A stretch of 64,000 bases of DNA from Marchantia polymorpha subsp. ruderalis (Eukaryota; Streptophyta; Marchantiopsida; Marchantiales; Marchantiaceae), in NCBI GenBank assembly GCA_037833965.1, contig AP031358.1:14392001-14456000 (forward strand), in the 5' to 3' direction. How positions within the stretch are numbered: the first letter of the stretch is position 1; the number at the start of each line of letters is the position of its first letter. The translations under genes were made by a program, and so were the position numbers. Shown piece by piece: positions 26,629 through 38,627 of this stretch. The notes under the pieces were generated by a model, which was not told where the DNA came from, did no database searches, and worked only from the letters and a program-made list of their open reading frames with translations.

Positions 26629-26976
26629 ATGAGTACAATCAGGAACAAACACTCGAAGATGTAGGGCCGAAACTATTCAAGTATCTAACTAGTCACTGGC
26701 TCTCAACATCGGCAATCACCCGTAGGTGTAGATCCGAACTACTCAAGTCTCTAACGAATGTACTAGCTCTGAACATTCGGCCGAAGGCCTTCAGCTACGC
26801 AATGCGGACCGCCAAGGTGTAGCTCCTCGTGCGTGGTGACAGAACTAAGGACACAAACACGTAGAGAAAATGAGTTCTTGATCTCTACTTCCGAAACTGG
26901 AAAAATCCCAAGGCAAGACGCCTTGAATTACTTTATACCTTCTAAGTCCTAACTAGCACTACACTGCACTATGCCA
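26629..26976 (-). mobile_element. Inverted fragment of an older related LTR (R/U5 side)
   Basis: Reads on the minus strand as the R/U5 part of a related LTR and is closest to 60370-60720 (shared words AAGGTGTAGCTCCTC and AATCCCAAGGCAAGACGCC). The tandem array inserted into it at 26628. The TATA equivalent (minus) lies near 26931. Similarity stops near 26976. Confidence 0.8.
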
Positions 26977-27470
26977 TGGTGCGAACCGCAACAGATCCTA
27001 CACCTGAGGAGTCGGCGGCTGCCTTCCCCTCTAACTTACAACCTAAATCTAACCCTAATCCTAAATCTGAATCCTAAGCCTACTGTACAGAGCCGCCAGC
27101 GCCTTTTCATCCAAGATCTGAGGCTGAAAATTTGCAGGCATGCGTGGCCAGCTGAGATCAACAGCCCCACTAAATTTCAGATCCATCCGACCGTCCATCG
27201 CAAAGATATGGGCCCCGTAAGATCTCTGAACCTAGGCCAAAATTCCTTCTCCAAAATCAGAGGTCCGGGGGACCCACATGCTGCTTGAATGCCGTTCCCG
27301 CGATTATGGGTAACGGCCTGCTCCTCACGTGCAACTTCACGCCCTGCCGTTCTACGTCCCACACTTGACATAATCCCGCCAACTTCCGCCATCGGGAATC
27401 TTCTGCCACGTGGCGCCGAAGGCATCCTCCCGCCGAAGACACCCTTCCGCACCTTTGCCTATCTAAAACA
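26977..27470. other. Unassigned, between two LTR-derived segments
   Basis: Moderately GC-rich with no convincing ORF. A short run of CTAAATCTAACCCTAATCC-like words (27044-27080) is not a clean telomere repeat. It occupies the place where the U3 ORF of an inverted LTR would be expected but shows no visible ORF similarity. Confidence 0.4.
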
Positions 27471-28815
27471 GTCACCCCCGACGCCCATAACTCACAGATC
27501 TCTGCTTCGTTTGAAACGTTCTTGGACTCGTTGGAACAAGCGTGTTGTGCTCTTTCCAACTAGCCCCTAACTAAGTCAAACCGTTAAGAATTGAGAAATT
27601 TATGACGGTTTTACTCTTACGCCGAAGGCGTTTGCCTATGCACATGCTTCCACTTCAACTCGTCTATGCGCAACTCCTTGGGCCGAAGGCCTCTCTATAT
27701 GTTAACGCCGAAGTCCTCTCTCCTAACCATGACAGCCGCTTTCGACGCTCATAACTCAGTGACGCCTTGTCCGTTTCAAGAGTTCTTGGTTTCGTTGGAA
27801 TGAGCGTCGCGAGTTCTTTCCAACAAGACCCTAAGTGAGTCAAGGCGTTACGAATTGAGAAAGTTATAAGGGATTCACTCTTCCGCCGAATGCACTCTCC
27901 CGCATCGTCGAAGGCGTTGACCCGAAGACGTTTGTCGCCGAAGGCGAACATCTAGGGCCGAAGGCGGATATTCCGCCGATGGTGAAGTGACTACGCGCAG
28001 GCGAATTCCTTCCGCCGAAGGCAGATTTCCCGGCGGACTTCCCGCCGAGCACGAACTCATTCCGCCTATCCCTATGCGTTCTTCGCATATTTTGACAATC
28101 ACAACTCCTTGAACCTCATCCGTTCCAGGCGTTCTTGGGCTCGTTAGAACGAACTTGTTGAGTTCTTTCTAACGAGATCCTAATCAAGTCAAGGCGTTGT
28201 GAATTGAAAAAGTTATGAGAGATTCACTTTTCCGCCGAAGGCGTACAGCCGAAGGCGGATATTCCGCCGATGGCGAAATGCCTACGCGTAGGTGAATTGC
28301 TTCCGCCTATGCGTAGGCGGAATTCCCGGTGGACTTCCCGCCTACAACGAACTCCTTCCGCCTATGCGTAGGCGCTCGTCTTCGTATCTTCCGACAGTCA
28401 CAACTCCCTGAGTCCTCATCCGTTCCAGGCGTTATTGGGCTCGTTAGAACGAGCGTGTCGAGTTCTTTCCAACAAGACACCAACCAAGTCAAGACGTTGT
28501 GAATTGAAAAAGTTATGAGAGATTCACTCTTTCGCCAAAGGCACTTTTCCGCCGAAGGTCCTTGCCCCGAAGGCGTCTACCGCCGAAGGCTCATCTTCCG
28601 GCGGTTTTTCCGCCGAAGGCGTACCGCCGAAGTCGCTCTATCGCCGAAGGCCCTCCCTCAGTAACTTCCGACACTTATAACTCAGTAACCTCTCATCCAT
28701 ATCACAAGTTCTTGGGCTCGTTAGAACCAACGCGTCAAGGTCTTTCCAACAAGATCCGAAGCAATTCAAGGCGTTACGAATTGAGAAAGTTATGAGTGAT
28801 CTACCGCCGAAGGTG
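27471..28815 (-). repeat. Five-unit degenerate tandem repeat derived from the LTR U3 core
   Basis: The conserved U3 core occurs five times, starting near 27486, 27750, 28100, 28399 and 28676 (spacings about 264, 350, 299 and 277 bp). Each core of about 140 bp runs from (C)ATAACTC through TTCTTGG-CTCGTT-GAA, an arm TTC-AAC-AG and GTCAAGGCGTTACGAATTGAG. Cores are separated by linkers packed with CCGCCGAAGGCG motifs. A single such core is present in normal LTRs. Confidence 0.75.
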
Positions 28816-29014
28816 CTCGAAGCGGATCCTGCAGCATGAACCGCTGTTCCGTCCCAAGCGTCCCACTGTGGCCTAAGCCCAAAACCCCTTCTTTAACCTC
28901 GATCCTCTTTTTACTCTGGTTTCGCGTACCGATTACTATTTACAGCTGCTGCTGCGGTACTTACTATTAAAAAATGTTTTAGTTCCGACAAAAAACAAAA
29001 AGTGGGTTTCCACA
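28816..29014 (-). mobile_element. 5' terminus of an inverted related LTR
   Basis: On the minus strand it begins TGTGGAAACCCAC at 29014 and continues with the AAAACATTTTTTAATAGTAAGTACCGC region typical of the U3 start. It is probably the 5' end of the LTR whose U3 repeats fill 27471-28815. Confidence 0.7.
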
Positions 29015-29284
29015 CGTCTGCGCCGAAGGCGCATCGCCGAAGATACCTCACAAAAGTACCTGTTGCCAAAGGCGCCGAAGGCGCTCTTCCCAGCAGGAAT
29101 CGTCTGCTCCGTCCAACGCGCTGGACCTTGGCCTAAGCCCCCCAACTCCTAGATTCTCAGTGACCTACGATTCTCCCTTTTTACTCTATTTTATGTACCG
29201 ACTACTATTTACAGTTGATGCCGCGGTACTTATTTTCCAAAAAATGGTTTTATTCCGAACAAAAACAAAAAATGGGTTACCACA
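29015..29284 (-). mobile_element. 5' terminus of a second inverted LTR, interrupted at 29014
   Basis: On the minus strand it begins TGTGGTAACCCAT at 29284 and closely resembles 57164-57430 (shared GCCTTTGGCAACAGGTAC-type and CCTAAGCCCCCCAACTCC words), so both belong to one subfamily. AT-rich host DNA starts at 29285. Confidence 0.7.
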
Positions 29285-29847
29285 GGTATTCGTATACTAT
29301 GTCCATAGAGATAATCGATTTGCATATTAGTCAAATATTCCATCATGCATCTTGTGAAGAAAAGAAACCATGTCAATGTATCCAATTTCCAAATTACATA
29401 TAATCTAGTGCTAAAATTCCATCGTTGGCAAAAAGTAGAATGTAAATAGAATCTTGGACCAACGTTAGCAACTAATAGTATTGGTGAAGTATATAGCAAA
29501 TAAATGCATTTACCAACATAAGTTTGAATATTCAAAATATTCTAACCATAACATAAGCCTGAGGATGAGAACTTGGTAACTTCTTTGACTCTAGCTTGTT
29601 CTTTATGTCTCTATACCCATATAAAAATTTTCATATATCGTGTCTTCCACATGCATTTAAATAAAAAGAAAACCATTATATGATATCTTTATCTATGATA
29701 AATTAATGCACCTATCTCTAATTATCTAACCTTCAAACACCAAATTAAAATCCTTTGGAGATGGCGTAAACTGAATCATACGACTGTTAACGGTAGAACA
29801 TCGCGTAGAGCAACTCTACTACAAACACCCGTGAGTGCACAATCAAT
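29285..29847. other. AT-rich spacer, no gene seen
   Basis: Marks the switch from GC-rich LTR sequence to AT-rich host DNA. The short ORFs here are chance. It ends in the left target duplication of the next element. Confidence 0.6.
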
Positions 29848-30466
29848 GAGAGATTTGCTTGATGGGACCCCTGCGTAAAGTAATTTGCTTGATGGGACCC
29901 TTCAGGTTTCATTTTACCCGATGTGACCCCATGAACGATGCACCGTCACCCATGTTCTAATAACAACTAGAGAGAGTGCAACGAGTCCACCGCACCCGCA
30001 GACATAGTGGACTTCGCACTCCATCACACTCACTTGTTTTTATGTTGTCATTTTGTATCCGGCCATTCTCCAATGAGACGAGCAAAGAAATGTTCATCCG
30101 GAGTTTATTTGTTCGCCACCAATGGGTGATCGCGAGACTTGAGCTCGGACCACGCAGGGTTACGGAAGTAGTGTGCAGGTGGGAGTCAATAGAGAAATCC
30201 GTGAATCTTTACGATCGGAAGAATTGAAGCACAACAAATTGCACTTCGAGCAAAATTGATCTTTGTCCCCGTGATAATCCACCAGAAATTATAATCAGGG
30301 ATTGATCTCTGATTGTAATTCTCGCATTGTAACTAGTAGTAATCGTAGTTACAAGAACTATGTTTGACGGCACACCGTCGTTGAGGTCCCATCGGGTAAA
30401 ACTAAACTTGAGGGGTCCCATCAATCAAATTACTTTCCGCAGGGGTCCCATCAAGCAAATCTTTCC
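29848..30466. mobile_element. Nonautonomous Mutator-like DNA transposon (619 bp)
   Basis: The ends are inverted repeats of about 100 bp: left GAGAGATTTGCTTGATGGG, right (reverse complement) GGAAAGATTTGCTTGATGGG, both continuing through ACCCCTGCG-AAAGTAATTTG and TTTTACCCGATG-GACC. Both flanks carry the direct repeat ACAATCAAT (29839-29847 and 30467-30475). Long inverted repeats starting with G and a 9-bp duplication fit Mutator-like elements. No transposase ORF is inside. Each end also holds an internal direct repeat of TTTGCTTGATGGGACCC. Confidence 0.8.
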
Positions 30467-30481
30467 ACAATCAATGTTAAA

Positions 30482-30530
30482 TTATATATATGCATGCTAT
30501 ATATATATATATATATATGCATGCTATGAA
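30482..30530. repeat. AT microsatellite with two GCATGC palindromes
   Basis: (AT)n tract flanked on both sides by TATGCATGCTAT. Confidence 0.85.
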
Positions 30531-32560
30531 TTATACATATAAGTTGTAACTTGAGTTGAGACTTGGAGGTTATATGATGGAAAATGGAAAATCAGCGATA
30601 ACTTGTACTCTATATATTGTATTGTTTCCTGTATTCTATGGTTAAGAGCATGTACTTTATGGATCAGTCAAAGGAGAAAGAGTAACCGTATCTAATGGAT
30701 GAAGAAATCAAGGTTATAGAAAGGAGTAGATGTAAAACTCTATGTTTCTCGTTATGATGTCTCAAATTAAGGAACGGACTTGATAGGGCATGCATTTACT
30801 GGATAATGTTTTATCGCAGATTCTGAAGAACAATGTTAAATTTTACAATTGTCCTCCTTACAAAAGTCACTCTCGAGTGCGCTAGTCTTGTTTCCTGTCC
30901 ATAAAGTAGGCTATGTCTCAGAACCCAGATAATAAATGGAAGCTTATAATATCAGTCCGTATGTTAACGGACGCTAGGCAGACATTGTACAGAGAGATTT
31001 ACGTAGGAGACACGAGGTGTTAGCTCAATAATTTATGGCAATATCGGTGAAAAGCAGAGCTACCGATAATCCAATTCACAGAGGGGATTTGGACAAAAAA
31101 ACATCGATTATCTGCCGGTCAGTCTTTTCGAGTAAACACGAGCCCAGTCTGTTCGTTTTGAGCCATTGAGAACTCAACATCAAGTCCCGATATTCAAAGG
31201 CGAATTCAATGTCCTCCGAGAAATTATACAACGAGAATTCTGAATCTTGGGACATGCCGTTTTGATCATATGGACCAGGCCTTCTCCAAGGTTTCTCTAT
31301 TCTAAGACCAATTGAAGACCTCGTCACTGCTTTTGCAGTCCTTCAAGGATAAATTTGAGGAAATACAGATGAGCTCAATGTACTCCTGAAAGACTCCACG
31401 AAGTTGTTTTGTGACGCTGTTCATTCAGCATCTAGGAAGAATTTTGGAGCGACAGAAACTCATCGACATAATTATACGTCGATGTTTTTAAGAGACCAGG
31501 AGGACTTCGAATTTTATGCTTGAAGTCTGAAGTATCTACAGGTCTGGACTAAGATACACTTCTCCAAACCTCCCTAAATTACAGGTCCATAAATTTCTTT
31601 CGGATCACTCCGAATCCTTGAAATGTATATGGAGGCACTCCACATTTGCTGGAACAGTCCGAAGGCGTGTAAGTACTCAAAAATGAGATAGCTTCATACA
31701 AGTTCTGTGGACCGGTTCGATGAATTGTCCGACTATCATGGAGATTCCTATCCAACCTGTTAGCAGATAGGATCCATGGAAAGAAAAGTTTTCTAAATGT
31801 AGAAGGATGTATGTCGGAAGGCTGGACTTGTGGTGTCATCTGGAGAAGGATTCCCGTGCAACTTTTGACTTTGCTGAAACTCAGTTGCACTCTTTCGACA
31901 GGGAGATCTTTTGCAACTGGAATTCCCATCAGCGGAAATGCTTACTCCTGACAGACGACTGTTCGGAGCAAATTGAGCGCTTCGCCCTCTTTGGAGTCTT
32001 GCGTCTACCTGAATTAGGCCAATGATACATGCAAATGCATCAGTTCTTCAAGCACTGACAGACTGTATTCAGACCCCACAGGCAACAAGTAGGACATAAA
32101 TTATTAAAAAAGTTCTAAGTACTCTTCTGCACAATCACATATTCCTTCAAATTTCTCAAAATTTACAGTCACCAGAATGACAGATATCTTTAATCCATCA
32201 AGATGCTAACTTTGCACCTACGAATGAAATTATGTTTCTATATGACGGCAGTCACAAGTTCTGAATACTTCAGAAACGGAATTATCATATAACTGAAGCT
32301 AACTGGAGCATATGAAATTATCATCTGGAGTCAAACGTACCTGGAGTTGATGGTTGTGTTAAGACTGCTAAAGGGCTCACACAGAACTTATCCTTCACAT
32401 CGAATTCGAAGCTTGTAGTTGCATGTAACCTACCTCCATTTTTTTCACGGAAGGACCTGGAAGACCGACGATACAGTGAGCTCAATCAGTTGTAGACACT
32501 TCAGCGATGTACTCAACGAATGGATAAAGGAATGAATGTATGAACTGAATTTTGCATAGC
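30531..32560. other. Intergenic, no supported gene
   Basis: Only short unconvincing ORFs. The 116-codon minus ORF at 31579-31929 has no recognisable domain and no supporting context. Confidence 0.5.
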
Positions 32561-32569
32561 ACTGGGAAC

Positions 32570-33421
32570 TCACAGCAGGTCAAAGACTCTGTCTGCGTGT
32601 TGCTGGTTAACGATTTGAACAAAGGAGTCGAGAATCTCCGGCGAGGCGACTTGCAGGTTAGGATATGGAAGTCGGGCTTTCGCATCACAGCGGTTTTTGG
32701 TCCAGTGCTGGAAGGTGATCCACCCCTCGCCAGAAAAGGTGTGTGGCATGATCATCCAGCCGGGCTTCTTCTTCATGATCGCAAACAGCTGCTCATGATC
32801 CACCACCGGGGTCCCAGTGGCCTTGTCGATGATGCAAACTACCGGAATCAACATCCCTGCATTTTTCAGCTTCTGATCCTGCTGATTTTTTTCCACCGAT
32901 GTCGAGCCAGAAGCTCCCGAGTCTGTGAACGTCCGATTGATGAAATTATTGATTCTCTCCACCGCAAGCAAATTGCTTCCTCCGCTTCCAGATTTCGGCG
33001 TTACATCACTGAAACTCTCTGTGGGAGTCGGCGTGCGTGAGCTCTCGAGGGCCTTCTCCGTCTTCTGCCTCGAGTTCAGCCCGACTACACGAGCTGGCGA
33101 TGAGCCTTTGAGAGTGTCGTCCAGTCGCAACTTTGCTAGCCACTGCATTCTTTTCTTCGAGGGCTCCTCGCTGAAATTGGACGGACTCTTAGCACCTGAA
33201 GTCTGCTGCTGGCCATGGCGCCTGGCAGGCTGAGCGATACTCGGAGGGAATTTATTACTGTCGCTCAAATTGCTCGTTGCAGCCGAGCACATGGGCGGCA
33301 CCTGCTTGGGCTGTGGCAAATTTGTGGTCGAAACAACGTGGCTGCAACTGCACAACTTCTCCTCTCTGCTGCAGGTCACCAGTCTGTGCGCCGCCACAAA
33401 GCAGGGCAGAAAACACCTCAT
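32570..33421 (-). CDS. Hypothetical protein, 283 aa, possibly the first exon of a longer gene
   Basis: Unrecognised. The N-terminus begins MRCFLPCF, a Cys-rich start like that of many small plant proteins that may be lipidated or membrane-associated; no clear signal peptide. The middle (about 30-175) is Ser/Pro/Gln-rich and probably disordered. The C-terminal 95 residues (from about 188) look folded: hydrophobic PVVCIID, KPGWMIMPHTF and GWITFQHW segments. A GA-rich tract on the coding strand lies about 180-250 bp upstream (33597-33666), as in many plant 5' leaders. The stop overlaps GCTGTGAGT, a good plant 5' splice site (GTGAGT at 32568-32573), so the real protein may continue in a downstream exon that I cannot identify. 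Confidence 0.5.
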   Translation of the reverse strand: MRCFLPCFVAAHRLVTCSREEKLCSCSHVVSTTNLPQPKQVPPMCSAATSNLSDSNKFPPSIAQPARRHGQQQTSGAKSPSNFSEEPSKKRMQWLAKLRLDDTLKGSSPARVVGLNSRQKTEKALESSRTPTPTESFSDVTPKSGSGGSNLLAVERINNFINRTFTDSGASGSTSVEKNQQDQKLKNAGMLIPVVCIIDKATGTPVVDHEQLFAIMKKKPGWMIMPHTFSGEGWITFQHWTKNRCDAKARLPYPNLQVASPEILDSFVQIVNQQHADRVFDLL

Positions 33422-33596
33422 ATCGCCCTTCCTCCTCCTCCTTCTTTTGCTGAGCTTGAATCACGATCTCACTTCCTCGGAATCCAAACCAGCGTCACTA
33501 AGTCTACTCTCTGAAGACGTGTATAGGAATTCCAGAAGGAATGTAACTGAATCAGATGTTGATTGAGGAGGTACTCGAATCTAGCTTCCCTCAATT

Positions 33597-33666
33597 TCTC
33601 TTCTTTTTGTTCCTTTTCCTTTTCCTTTTCCTCTTCCTCTTCCTCTTCCTCTCCCTCTCCCTCTGC
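33597..33666. repeat. Polypyrimidine (CTTTTC/CTTCCT)n tract
   Basis: About 70 bp of almost pure C/T on the plus strand, GA-rich on the minus strand. It lies upstream of the 32570-33421 minus-strand ORF and may be part of its leader or promoter. Confidence 0.75.
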
Positions 33667-34614
33667 CTTGAAATCTTCCCCTCCCTATCCTTTCCCTCGA
33701 CGTCGACGACGAAAAGGAAGCAGCGACGGCCGATGTCACGATCTCTGTGCCAAGACGAGAGGCCGAGAGCTTTGGGAGGCAAGAGGGGAGGCAGATCTGA
33801 ATCACTTTCGCTCGGCGAAGTTGAATTTTCCGAGCACTCCGGTGCTTTTTAGCCTCAACGAGCTCAGAACGAGATTCAAAGTCCATGAAGTCCGTTGTGT
33901 AGATGCGTCATCCATTGACTCGGACTCTTGCTTCGAGCTACCTCCTCGTCCTCTTCGCTCCTCCTCACAGCTCGAGCTCCCCCCAGGACTTCCGAAAAGC
34001 TCGTTCAAATCTTGGTTCAACGGTCTACGGCTCTCAGGGTCGGGTCGAGCGAGGGCTCAGCGAGCTCAGTGGCCGAATTAGCATGATCACCACGAGCTCT
34101 TCGCGCATCGGGATCCGCCCTGTCCACTTTGGCTGCTCAGGGTCAAGTAACATCTCGGCGACTGCTTGCTTTGCTACTGATCACGTCATCCGGGTACACC
34201 ATCACCACGTACAGTTGCTGCTCGTTTCAGCTGCTGCTGTGCCTGTATGAGCCTGCCTGCCGTAATGGTCAATTATTCCTGCTGCAGGTCTCGGTCTCCC
34301 TGGAGATTATGACTGGACTGCTGGACGACTAATTGCAGTGGTGTCAACATAGCCAAATTGTCAACTTTGGTGTCCGATGATGCGATGGAAGAACGGTTGA
34401 CTCCATCGATCACTGTCACGCGGTTCACCTGATTTAGAGACAACTGAGTTGTATACCAATGTGCAATCATTTCTCTCAAGGTGACGTCGTACATTACAAA
34501 GTGTGGGTTTCACAGTAAGGTCCAGTCCGATCATGGGGAGAGGATTTTGTAAGAAACCCCCTCCCTGTTCGTCTGTTGATGTCTTGAGAGTAGCAAGAGG
34601 TGATATCGACTGAG

Positions 34615-34662
34615 TTGATCACGCAATGTCATCAGTGATGATTGATGACATTGCGTGATCAA
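34615..34662. repeat. Perfect 20-bp inverted repeat with 8-nt loop
   Basis: Arms TTGATCACGCAATGTCATCA (34615-34634) and its exact complement (34643-34662), loop GTGATGAT. Pairing extends further with one bulge (CTGAG left, CTCAG right). Confidence 0.9.
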
Positions 34663-37600
34663 TCTCAGTTGATTAAGAACAAAGGTTGAGCTAGAATCTG
34701 TCACAGTATTCGATGTTAGCAGTCTCCAAGCAGTAGTTAGGCAGACACATTTAGTTTGCTGGTCGTCGCTTTGACACCGTGTATTGCTCAGCTGAGAAGC
34801 GTGCAATGCTTTCGACTTATCGACAACAAGGCGTATTGATGTACGTACAAGTACATCCTCCAGTTTGCAAGTCAACGGAGATGAAAGGTGAGCAGACTGA
34901 ACCAGTTGCTTCGGCTTTGTGCTTCAACGATATTGCATTTCATGATCCGATTTAGTTGTACACATCGCATTGTTTCATCCAGATGCAAGCTTTCCGCAGA
35001 GGTCATTTTCAGTGGCCTGCTTCTGGAAAGACAATCATGACGCTGAATATTGAGTTCTCCATGTTACATGCTTATAGATTCAACCATATGGCCTTCCACT
35101 GCAAGCCATAGCCACCATGTTCCTACTGTCAGATAGATTAAGCACGACAGCAACAATGAGTACACAAAAGTCGAACACCGAATACAATTTCTCTGCCAGT
35201 GTCTTCATGGCTCAGTACTTTTCAATTTTAGTCCAGGGAAACTTCGTATATTTTCCCATTCGCTCTAGGATTGTACTCAGCAAAAGTACAAGCATAGGAC
35301 AGATTTTCGAGTTATAACACTTTGATGATATAGCAACTTTTACATTACACACACGAAATTACTGACGTAAAAATCCAACTAACATGCTCAATTCATTATC
35401 TAATGATGTGAAAATTAAATTCAATCCACTGTTTGTAATCTTCGAGGACTCTACCTTCAATTACAATCAACTCTATTCAATTTCAAATAACGAACATGAC
35501 TTACAAGTAGAAAATGAACTATTGTAATGATAAGTTTTGAATGTAAATTGGAAAATTCAAAAAAATTCTGGAATGGCGAGTTAGATTGAAGACGTTGGTG
35601 AACAATTGCTTGCAACATCTCTTTTTTTAGCTTTAATGAAGCTCAGGCTAAGTTGTTAAAGTAAATCTAAGATATAATGGACAGTCCCAGCGTTTTCATG
35701 TAATCCCGAAAGCTGATGATGATATAGCTTATAATAGTCCATGGGTTGCGAATGCAAAATAGCCATGACAAGACAATAGAGAAGATTTTTCAGAAAGAAT
35801 CAAAAAGTTCTGCACTTCTGCGTTTTACATGTGGTTGAAATTTTGACTTTACAAATTTTGATAGATTTGACTTAAGCTCTGAATCTTCATCCGAAACTTG
35901 GCCTTCTTGCACGGTGCAGGGCAGACTTTCCAAAGGAAGAAAGTAGGAGGTTACACATGAAGGTTATGTTAATCTGGTGTACTGGGAGAATATGAACAAT
36001 ATAACTAAATACTGAACTTCCCTTCAACATTTTCATAACCTAGAATTTGTTTCATTGGGTCACTTGGGTGGTATTCTTACATCCTCATAGTTGAATGGTA
36101 ATCCCATTGGCATAAGCTGACCTCCGAAGATATGTTAAATCTGGATTTATATTTAGTGTTCCGAGGCTAAGGTGCCTCACCGGTAGCAAGCACAGTAAGC
36201 TAGCCAGTAAGCCAATCGGCTTCATGCTTCGCTTCTCTCTGTTTATGTCTTGTTTAAGGCAAGATTACCTCACCTTCTCGTCCGGAAGATGACCTTGGAT
36301 CTTACTCACGAGTCGTCCCCTAGTTCTCACAATATGTCCACAAATGTTGGAAGAAATCAAGCGTTCGGTCCTGCCAAATTGATGTTGGATCCAGGGAATT
36401 GGCATCAAGCCCCAACTGAAGCACCAACATTGCTAATTGTAGCCAGCAACATACTTTTATTGGTATGATGCAGTAGGTAAAGGTTGAAAAACTGGACAGT
36501 GCAACCTAGCGCAGCAATTCTGTTCGTCAAGAAACTAAACCGTTTCCATCACGCTAACAGTGACTGGTGGTACTCGGCATTAGCCACAGAAATTTAATTA
36601 CTTCTAGATCGAGCGGAGTAATATGCATTCTTCTCCCCTTTATGATATTATAAACTTCATCTTGATAGGAATTAGTCCAAATCGATTCCTGTTCATTCCT
36701 GAGTCAATATCTGAGCTAGCAACACAGAGTCTGAAGTGTGTTCAAGTTAGTAAGCTGATTGAGAAAGTTATTCCAAATGAGGAAAGTTTGCTGGCAAATA
36801 CCATTCAAAAATAGACGCCACTGAGTGATTCGACGGTTTACGATGCCCTTTACTTATTTGTTGTTCCGTGATTATGATTTGCATTACAAAAAGTGCAGAT
36901 ATCGGTTGTGATCAAGTACTTTTCTCACTAATACGAAAGACATTGTGTACTTTCATGAGAATCCAGGATTTTAGGAGAAGAGAAGCCTTACATTCCCATC
37001 TGGGTCGACGTCCAGTTGATGCAAATCTCCAGAAGAGAAAACTTCCTATGCCCTATGCCCTCTAAACTCAAGCTTCATTAGATGCAGGAAGTATCCGTTT
37101 GGATCTGCAGATGGCAGCATAGAAGCTTAGAATTCTAGTGCAGACAAGCTCCCAAACTAATGTCTAGTATGTGATATAAACGCACTTTCGGCCGTCACAG
37201 GCTTAAATTTGATTACAGAGTGATCAAATTGATTTGGGTACTAGAGTGATACTTTTTTTTTCCCCAAACCATTTCGTTCGATTCTGCCTTTCATCTCTCT
37301 CGGTTACGTCAAGATTACTCCAGAGTATGTTAAATATGACATAACAGTCTAGTCATGTCTCTGTTACTCCAAACCAGCTATAACATGTACTTCTGTCACA
37401 AGTGCTTAATCTATTACAGAAATCATTCTTATGGAGCGAAATGTACAGTCCACTGCGACCAGAATGCAAGAAGAATAAACAGAGCAAATCATTCGATTTA
37501 CACGATCTCTCACACGAAAACAGAACATTGAAAATACGAAGGTTCCGAAATTCAAAGTCACTGTAATTACTATCTCCTGGATTCAGATTTTATCAGCGCT

Positions 37601-38592
37601 TTAAGATAAGACTGTATAAAAGTCAGTTTGATAGAAAATTGTCAGAAAGTTGCGAGCCGTGACTCTCTTCTTTCACCTTCTCTTTTCATCATAAGATTCG
37701 TCTGCGTTTGTTAATACCTTTCCTTGGCCCTGAAGAGCGTGTAGAACCCACTCAATTATGTATCGAAGCCATCTCGATGCATAATGCGAAATAAAATCCA
37801 TTCCTACCGTTCATTTACTTTTTAGTACAAACGTCTAACCGAATTCATAAGCCACTAGCTTGAGCTGTTAGTAAACAGGAGGCCGTATAGACACCTCCCT
37901 ATATATGACTTTCGTGCTCGTTTGTGCTCTTGGAAACTCTGATTCAGAGCTGAAGAAATTTTCATTTTCTTTACTCGTGTCATCCCCTTGTTCGTGTAAT
38001 GCCTAACACTCGAATATCTTTTCCTACTAGGAAAATAGAATGTGACCGTAGTCATTACTGGATTCGGAATATATTGTCGATCTGCAGCCTTGGAATCACG
38101 AATCAACAGTTTACATTCGGTATTTTGACATAACCTGATTGTAATCGGGATTCCAAGACTTGCTAGTCCGAAGCCTGGACATATCTCCACCAAGTTTAGG
38201 CGTTCCCCTTCGCAAATTTTCAAGCAGCTCGTTCCGCTTGAACTTTTGAAGACATTATGCCATCTGAGCATGCTAGAGACCTAAGTATATCAATCATAGG
38301 ATGGCTTATGGCATTCGTTGCTGGTTTGCTGTAGCATCTTTCAAGTCCAGACGTGGTATAGTAGCTCCCCGCTTCTCTTTGCACCATTTGTCAGCACTCC
38401 GCCAGGTTTCATCAATAACTGTGTTGGGAGCTCGAATATAGCAGCCGGCTTAACTGCATCCTATGGAAACTATTGAGACATAAACAACCACTCTCTTCAC
38501 ACTCCTCGATTATTTAGCAGCCGCTATAACTTTAATGATTTCCTGATTGGCTAAAACATCATCTGAACCACAGAAGAGAGTGATTGATCAGA

Positions 38593-38627
38593 AGAGAGAG
38601 AGAGAGAGAGGGAGAGAGAGAGAGAGA
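38593..38627. repeat. (GA)n microsatellite
   Basis: AGAGAG run with a single GGG interruption. Confidence 0.85.

Noticed and set aside
27040..27085. Interstitial telomere-like CTAACCCTAATCCTAAA words
   Set aside because: Units are irregular and too few; no tandem CCCTAAA array.
33903..34250. 115-codon plus ORF with a signal-peptide-like start
   Set aside because: Low-complexity Ser/His/Val run with no domain, overlapping other equally open frames.
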